Source: JBGSYJ01 sp041748075 (GTDB lineage: Bacteria; Acidobacteriota; Thermoanaerobaculia; Gp7-AA8). Taken from it: a stretch of 64,000 nt of DNA. The stretch lies in the NCBI GenBank assembly GCA_041748075.1, contig JBGTDX010000036.1, forward strand, positions 235,065 through 299,064, given 5' to 3'. A program made the position numbers and the translations under genes. Shown piece after piece: positions 59,276 through 64,000 of this stretch; position 1 is the stretch's first letter, and every line of letters begins with the position of its first letter. The notes under the pieces are model-generated. The model did not search any database. It was not told the origin of the DNA and was given only the letters and a program-made list of their open reading frames with translations.

Positions 59276-59482
59276 GTGACGATCTCAATCAAGGTCACCC
59301 CGAACGGTCCGCTCATCGTACAGGGCGAGTTCAAACTCGTGGACGATAGCGGAAATGAAATCGAACCGATGAAGAAGGCGCTCTGCCGCTGCGGGGGATC
59401 CGTAATCAAGCCCTATTGCGATGGAACGCATTCGAGGATCGGCTTTCAGGGAGCCGCGGCAGCCGTCGAGAGGAGCGAGTAA
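59276..59482 (+). CDS. CDGSH-type [2Fe-2S] protein
   Basis: 68 aa. The cluster motif CRCGGSVIKPYCDGTH (CxCx2(S/T)x3PxCDG(S/T)H) is intact, giving the 3Cys-1His ligand set. The first part, SIKVTPNGPLIVQGEF, is the usual strand lead-in. The GTG at 59276 has GAGGAGG 5 nt upstream; a longer frame begins at 59165 inside the palindrome relic and is rejected. Small electron- or cluster-transfer protein. Confidence 0.9.
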   Translation: MTISIKVTPNGPLIVQGEFKLVDDSGNEIEPMKKALCRCGGSVIKPYCDGTHSRIGFQGAAAAVERSE

Positions 59483-59498
59483 GACGGAGAGCGCGTCA

Positions 59499-60173
59499 TC
59501 AGCGCCAGATGACGACTTCGTCGAGAGGTTTCCTCTGGATCTCGGGCACCCGGCAGGAGGGAGCCGGATAGCCGACCGGAATCAGCAGAAACGGCCTTTC
59601 ATTGCGCGGACGGTCGAGAATCTCACGGAGAAACCCCATCGGGCTGGGAGTGTGTGTGAGCGTGGCGAGACCGGCGTCATGCAGCGCCGCAAGCAGAAAA
59701 CCGCACGCGATGCCGACAGACTCTGCCACGTAGTAGTTATGTAACCGGCGGCCCTCTGCCTCGCGATAATCCTCCCGGAATACAACGATGAGCGCAGGCG
59801 CAATTTCCAGAAATTCTTTCTTCCAGTCAGTCTGCAGGGGTGCGAGGGCTTCGAGCCACTCGTCCGGCATGCGGCCTGAATAATTCTCTTTCTCTTCCTC
59901 CTCCGCTGCCTCACGAATTCGCGACTTCACCGAAGCTTGCGTGACCACCACGAACTTCCACGGCTGAAGATTCGCCCCCGAAGGCGCGGACGCCGCTGCG
60001 GCAATCGCGTGAAGAAGAACCTCGCGCGGAATGGGATCGGGCGAGAACTCTCTGACAGAGCGGCGCCGTGAAGCGATCGACCGGAACCTTTCCGCCCGTT
60101 CGAGCATCTCCTGCTCTGTCAGTCGTCGAGGTTCATACGGAATCGTGGGATAGCCGTTTGATGATGTCGCCAT
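59499..60173 (-). CDS. Nitroreductase family flavoprotein
   Basis: 224 aa. SIASRRRSVREFSPDPIP, APSGANLQPWKFVVVT, ESVGIACGFLLAALHDAGLA and PRNERPFLLIPVGYPA are the FMN-binding motifs; the layout resembles the iodotyrosine deiodinase-like branch. The substrate is unknown. The ATG at 60173 is taken from family length; GACAAT lies 6 nt upstream, another possible leaderless box. Convergent with the CDGSH gene. Confidence 0.88.
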   Translation of the reverse strand: MATSSNGYPTIPYEPRRLTEQEMLERAERFRSIASRRRSVREFSPDPIPREVLLHAIAAAASAPSGANLQPWKFVVVTQASVKSRIREAAEEEEKENYSGRMPDEWLEALAPLQTDWKKEFLEIAPALIVVFREDYREAEGRRLHNYYVAESVGIACGFLLAALHDAGLATLTHTPSPMGFLREILDRPRNERPFLLIPVGYPAPSCRVPEIQRKPLDEVVIWR

Positions 60174-60269
60174 GCCGCAATTGTCGCAGGTAGCGATGGC
60201 AGGCGTCAGAACTTCTGCGAAACGCAGCTGCGCCCGTCGCAGCCTCACTGCTGATTGTCGATGACCCCT

Positions 60270-61307
60270 CTACGATACTGCGCTGGCCGATCCCTGTTCG
60301 GAGTGGCTCTGCTCCCACCCGTCGATTTCGGGAGAGAACAGGGCCAGGCGCACGCGTTTGAGCTCGCGGGTTGGATAGAGGGCGCTCCGCTCCTGATAGC
60401 CGGTCTGCTCGGCAATGTCGGCGAGGATGGCATCGCATTCGTCCACCGAGCGGCCATGCACGGTGGTGAAGATGTTGTAGGGCCAGTCGGGATAAACCGG
60501 ACGCAGATAGCAGTGAGAAATCGATTTGAAGTCCGCCATCCGGGCCCCGAACTCGTCGGTCCGGTTGGGAGGAACCACCCAGACTCCCATGGTCGTGGCG
60601 GAGAAACTGGGCTTTCTGCTGTCGACCAGAGCAGAGAGCTTCCTCATCTGCTGTCTCTTGAGAAATACGCGCGCGGCCTGCATCAACTCGTCGCCTGAGG
60701 CTCCGATCGTGGACGCCAGGGCGTCGAATGGACGCGGCTGGAGCGGGAGGTCGCGTTGCAGCAGGCGGATGAAATCGATCTCCTTCGCAGTCGGGGCGGC
60801 AGGCTCCTGCTGAAACTCTTCGCTTCCCACATCATTGGGTGCCTGGTCGACTCCGTCGAGTCCTGTGTTTTTTAGCAGTTTCAAAGTCGGAAGAAGCCGG
60901 ACGACCCGGCACTGAGCTTCGCGGCCGAGAATTTCGACGGTCGTTTCGAGTCCTAGCTTCGAATCGGGTGGAATCGAGATGGTGAACCAGAGATTGAAAT
61001 CGTGATTGCGCAGATAGTTCTGTGTAACGCCGGGATGGAGATTGATCATCGCGGCACTCCGTTCGACCTCGTCCGGTTCTACCTTTGCGGCAACCAGACA
61101 GGACTGATATCCCAGCGAGCGCGGAATGAAACTTGCCGAGATCCGACGTACGACGCCTTCTCGTTTGAGTCGCTCGGTACGCTTGATGACTTCTTTCTCG
61201 GACATGTCGAGCGACTGCCCGATCAGCGCGTATGGCGTGGAAGAAAGAGGAACCTCAGACTGAAGAGCATTGACCAGATCCCGGTCACGGGCATCCATTT
61301 CGAGCAT
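60270..61307 (-). CDS. Siroheme decarboxylase, AhbA-AhbB fusion (Lrp/AsnC-like)
   Basis: 345 aa made of two tandem Lrp-like units. Each has an N-terminal HTH-like helix pair (residues ~1-60 and ~190-245: VNALQSEVPLSSTPYALIGQ and IRLLQRDLPLQPRPFDALAS) and a ferredoxin-like ligand domain: NYLRNHDFNLWFTISIPPDS in the first, CYLRPVYPDWPYNIFTTVHG in the second. This is the AhbA/AhbB (NirDL/NirGH) family that removes acetate side chains of siroheme on the way to heme or d1 heme. The ATG at 61307, with GGAGGG upstream, is preferred to a longer frame. No ahbC/D or nir genes are in the window. Confidence 0.85.
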   Translation of the reverse strand: MLEMDARDRDLVNALQSEVPLSSTPYALIGQSLDMSEKEVIKRTERLKREGVVRRISASFIPRSLGYQSCLVAAKVEPDEVERSAAMINLHPGVTQNYLRNHDFNLWFTISIPPDSKLGLETTVEILGREAQCRVVRLLPTLKLLKNTGLDGVDQAPNDVGSEEFQQEPAAPTAKEIDFIRLLQRDLPLQPRPFDALASTIGASGDELMQAARVFLKRQQMRKLSALVDSRKPSFSATTMGVWVVPPNRTDEFGARMADFKSISHCYLRPVYPDWPYNIFTTVHGRSVDECDAILADIAEQTGYQERSALYPTRELKRVRLALFSPEIDGWEQSHSEQGSASAVS

Positions 61308-61410
61308 AGTAACCCTCCGCAAATCCCCCATCAACTGTGTCGCGTAAGGGGGGGATTGTATGTGATCTGGTTCGGAGGTCAAAATCGGTTAGTGGGCAGG
61401 GAGGCAGGGG

Positions 61411-61851
61411 CTACCAACGCTCTCCCTGAGGTACCTTCGAGTCCCAGTTTTGCGCGAGGATGAGCCTGGGAGAATCGGAAAGTCGGGCTCCATGAGCCTG
61501 CTCTATGGACTCCAGCGACTGAGCCGCCCCTGCGCGGTCGGCAACGGCTTTCCGGAGCAGAGACTCGAGATCCACGCCGCAGTACTCCGCCGGAAACCCC
61601 TCGAGCCGGCTCAGCGCCGCATCGTAAAGGCGGATCGAGCCGGAAAGGTTCGAGCGGCCGAGATGAAGGTAAGCGGCAGCGAGCTGAATCAGTCCCTGAA
61701 GAAACTGCCGCATGTCGGTTCGGGCAGGGAGCCAGAGGACCTCCCACGATTCATGAGCCTCCCAGAACCGTCCGGCATTGAAGTGATCGACTCCCTCCGC
61801 AAAGCGGACTGCGAACGTCGGCAATCCATCATCCACGCTCGATCTCTTCAA
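61411..61851 (-). CDS. DUF309 family protein
   Basis: 146 aa. HFNAGRFWEAHESWEVLWLP is the DUF309 signature, with FLQGLIQLAAAYLHL after it. All-helical, cytosolic, function unknown. The start is probably TTG at 61851, overlapping the dehydrogenase gene by 23 nt; a GTG at 61836 is the alternative. Confidence 0.88.
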   Translation of the reverse strand: MKRSSVDDGLPTFAVRFAEGVDHFNAGRFWEAHESWEVLWLPARTDMRQFLQGLIQLAAAYLHLGRSNLSGSIRLYDAALSRLEGFPAEYCGVDLESLLRKAVADRAGAAQSLESIEQAHGARLSDSPRLILAQNWDSKVPQGERW

Positions 61852-62836
61852 TCAGCGCGCTGGTGAACGTTGTGGTCGATGCCTTTCCGCCGAGATCGCG
61901 AGTTCGTACGTCACCCTTTTCGAGAACCGACAGCAACGCGCTGTAGATTCGATCGGCGGCCTTCTCTTCTCCTATGTGGCGGAGCATCAGAATGCCCGAC
62001 TGCAGCAATGCAATGGGATTCGCGCGGTTCTGTCCGGCGATGTCGGGGGCGCTCCCGTGAACCGCTTCGAACACGGCCCCGTTCTGACCGTGATTCGCAC
62101 CGGCGACGACGCCCAGCCCACCCACCAGCCCGGCACAAAGATCCGACACGATGTCGCCGTAGAGGTTCTCGAGCAGAAGAACGTCGTACTCCTGCGGTCT
62201 CACGACGAGCTGCATGCAGAGGTTGTCGACGATCTTGTCATCCGCCTGAATCTCCGGGTAATGGACGGCCATATCCTGAAAGCACCGAAGGAACAATCCA
62301 TCGGAAAGCTTCATGATGTTGGCTTTGTGCACGGCTGTGACCCGCTTCCGGTTGTGCAATCGCGCATACTCGAAGGCGAATTTTGCGATGCGTGTCGATG
62401 CCTTCTCCGTGATGATCTTGAGCGATTCGACGACCCCGGGCACCACTTCATGTTCCAGCCCGCTGTAGAGATCCTCCGTATTCTCGCGAACAACGATGAG
62501 ATCGACGTTCTTGAACGGTGTTTCGATGTTCGGAAGGTTCTTCACGGGTCGGAGATTCGCGTAAAGGTCGAGAACTTTCCGGAGCCGAACGTTGATCGAG
62601 GTGAAGCCGGTGCCGACCGGCGTCGTCACGGGACCCTTGAGTGCCACTTTGTTCTTGAGAATGGAGTCGATGACCTCCTGCGGAAGAGGATCCCCGTAGA
62701 GAGCAAGAGCCTCGGCTCCGACCAGGTATTTTTCCCATTCGACTTCCACGCCTGCCGCTTCGATGATTGCGACGACAGCTGCTGTGACTTCCGGCCCGAT
62801 CCCATCTCCGGGCAGAAGGGTAATTGTGTGCTTCAA
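61829..62836 (-). CDS. NAD-dependent isocitrate dehydrogenase (IDH/IMDH family)
   Basis: 335 aa. LPGDGIGPEVTAAVV, TSINVRLRKVLDLYANLRPV, VVRENTEDLYSGLEHEV, VHKANIMKLSDGLF, LYGDIVSDLCAGLVGGLG and VHGSAPDIAGQNRANP match the decarboxylating dehydrogenase family; the NVRLRKVLDLYANLRP and ENTEDLYSG segments favour isocitrate over isopropylmalate. It oxidises isocitrate to 2-oxoglutarate. The start is TTG at 62836 with GAGGAGA 5 nt upstream. Shares an operon with the DUF309 gene. Confidence 0.9.
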   Translation of the reverse strand: MKHTITLLPGDGIGPEVTAAVVAIIEAAGVEVEWEKYLVGAEALALYGDPLPQEVIDSILKNKVALKGPVTTPVGTGFTSINVRLRKVLDLYANLRPVKNLPNIETPFKNVDLIVVRENTEDLYSGLEHEVVPGVVESLKIITEKASTRIAKFAFEYARLHNRKRVTAVHKANIMKLSDGLFLRCFQDMAVHYPEIQADDKIVDNLCMQLVVRPQEYDVLLLENLYGDIVSDLCAGLVGGLGVVAGANHGQNGAVFEAVHGSAPDIAGQNRANPIALLQSGILMLRHIGEEKAADRIYSALLSVLEKGDVRTRDLGGKASTTTFTSALIEEIERG

Positions 62837-62921
62837 GCTATCTCCTCGTATCGTGGTGTGTCAGATGCGCGATGAATGAGAACGGTAGGCCAGTCTGCTG
62901 TCGGTATATCTGAAGCGGACT

Positions 62922-63887
62922 TCACCTGTCGCCATTGATCGTTCGATCAAAATTCAGCGGAAAGCCTTCGAGAAGATCTCCGTATTGCGGCAATTCTTCG
63001 AAGCAACGTTCGATGGTTCGAAGGGTCGACGGTATGAAGTCGAGGTAGTGTTCCCGGCCACGCGTGATCGCCTGTCGCGCGAACGTTCCCAGAATCTTGA
63101 GCGAACGCTGCAGAAGCGCTTCGAAGTACCGCGACTCGAACCCGCCGGCCACTCCGCCACGCTCCCGGTAATAATCGAGAAGCTCGAGCTCCGATTCCCT
63201 CCCGATGATCTCTCCCACTCCCCGGTCGCGCAGGAGCGATGCCATGTCATAGCTATCCGGACCCATTCTAAGATCTTGATAATCGATCATGAAAAGGTCA
63301 TTATTTACAAAATGAATATTCTGTCCATGATAATCACGATGACATAATACATAGGGATGATGATCTAAGTTATAAGACAACGTTTTCATTGCTGAAATCA
63401 GCGGAGCATCGACTGGTCTTCTCATGAGCCCCTGCACGTAATACTCCAGAGTCATGGTGAGCTCCCCTTCGAAGGTGGCCGCATCGAAGGGAGGGTTGAG
63501 CACGCGTGCACTCTGCGGCGCGCTCTGAAACTTCACGAGCAGATCGATCGCGTTGCGGTAGAGCTGGAGCCCTCGATCCCGGTCCCGATGCAGAACATCG
63601 AACAGCGTCTCGTCGCCCACGTCAGCCTGCAGGACCGCAAGCTCGCAATGATGAAGGATGGCAGGGATCGAGGTGCATGAGGAGATTGCGTCGTAGGCGC
63701 CGAGAAACCGCTGCAACTGGTTTCGGACTTCCTCCGGGTAATACGCGAGCATGTAGCGCGCGTCACTCGCGGAGATCCGGAAGTAGGCTCGAACGGACGC
63801 ATCTCCCCGGAGAGGACTCACCGTCCAGCCTTTGCCGAGCCACGCAGAGAGAAATTTCGAGACGTCTTCAGGCAGGTGGGAAGTCAT
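62922..63887 (-). CDS. AmgK-like aminoglycoside-phosphotransferase-fold sugar kinase
   Basis: 321 aa. YVLCHRDYHGQNIHFV (Brenner's loop with catalytic Asp and Asn), MIDYQDLRMGPDSYDMASLL (DFG-equivalent and helix) and LDFIPSTLRTIERCFEEL in the tail match the N-acetylmuramate/N-acetylglucosamine kinase group (AmgK) of cell-wall recycling. The MurU nucleotidyltransferase partner is not in view and may lie past the edge. The ATG is the last codon of the heptamer array. A ~110-nt AT-rich patch covers the catalytic loop. Confidence 0.82.
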   Translation of the reverse strand: MTSHLPEDVSKFLSAWLGKGWTVSPLRGDASVRAYFRISASDARYMLAYYPEEVRNQLQRFLGAYDAISSCTSIPAILHHCELAVLQADVGDETLFDVLHRDRDRGLQLYRNAIDLLVKFQSAPQSARVLNPPFDAATFEGELTMTLEYYVQGLMRRPVDAPLISAMKTLSYNLDHHPYVLCHRDYHGQNIHFVNNDLFMIDYQDLRMGPDSYDMASLLRDRGVGEIIGRESELELLDYYRERGGVAGGFESRYFEALLQRSLKILGTFARQAITRGREHYLDFIPSTLRTIERCFEELPQYGDLLEGFPLNFDRTINGDR

Positions 63888-64000
63888 GACGAATGACGAA
63901 TGACGAATGACGAATGACGAATGACGAATGACGAATGACGAATGACGAATGACGAATGACGAATGACGAATGACGAATGACGAATGACGAATGACGAATG
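63886..64000. repeat. Heptanucleotide tandem array (ATGACGA)n, runs off window
   Basis: About 16 near-perfect copies, cut by the window end. The array begins inside the start codon of the AmgK-like kinase gene (reverse strand). On that strand all frames through it are open. Confidence 0.97.

Noticed and set aside
63886..64000. CRISPR-like repeat array
   Set aside because: Units are contiguous 7-mers without spacers; no cas genes.

Overview
The window is a bacterial chromosomal segment of about 60% GC. It is densely packed, with many four-base stop/start overlaps, and carries no rRNA, tRNA, phage or transposase gene that I can see. Eukaryotic-like Ser/Thr kinases with FHA partners, many lipoproteins, a DUF4331 protein beside a secreted beta-sandwich protein, PPDK, SelB, a fused AhbA/AhbB-type siroheme decarboxylase, and intergenic palindromes built on GTCATCCTGAGCGAAGCGAA suggest Acidobacteriota (Thermoanaerobaculia-like) or a nearby phylum. 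That assignment is an inference, with no marker gene behind it.

Layout. 0-6.3 kb: an exopolysaccharide locus with two nucleotide-sugar epimerases/dehydratases, a TPR lipoprotein, a membrane GT2 synthase and a membrane-anchored GH26-like hydrolase; a convergent gene encodes a TPR plus beta-barrel porin. 6.3-12 kb: HIT hydrolase and prmC, diverging from an ECF sigma / zinc anti-sigma / bactofilin-like operon, then two secreted proteins. 12-18 kb: repeats, TonB/SH3 protein, argF, MBL hydrolase and Nudix pair, moaDE, a CxxC redox protein. 18.5-25 kb: polA, a lipoprotein, selB, a DUF72 protein. 25-32 kb: zinc-ribbon protein, cysK, plsY-gpsA, two membrane glycosyltransferases. 32-40.9 kb: a 42-aa protein, DedA, and a leftward glyQ-glyS-lipoprotein-ppdK run. 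41-47 kb: a lipoprotein with two aspartic-protease motifs, a homocysteine methyltransferase/MTHFR fusion behind a SAM-II-like riboswitch, PBP1. 47-57 kb: a histone H1-like protein and a phospho-signalling cassette (PP2C, protease-FHA, FHA, kinase-FHA, kinase-PEGA, TPR) divergent from an FHA-GAF-adenylate cyclase. 57-64 kb: thiD, lepB, CDGSH protein, nitroreductase, AhbAB, DUF309 protein, NAD-isocitrate dehydrogenase and an AmgK-like kinase.

How the genes work together. The first locus looks like a synthase-dependent polysaccharide secretion machine in which a GH26 enzyme takes the place of the usual periplasmic modifying enzyme. The 47.8-57.2 kb region looks like one phospho-threonine signalling module joining kinases, a phosphatase, FHA readers, a protease that spans the inner membrane, and cAMP synthesis. 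Methionine synthesis appears to be controlled by SAM through a compact promoter-aptamer-terminator unit.

Two genome-wide habits recur. Several genes carry a -10 hexamer only 7-12 nt before the start codon, which suggests leaderless mRNAs. Intergenic tandem repeats almost always have a 7-bp period, whatever their sequence.
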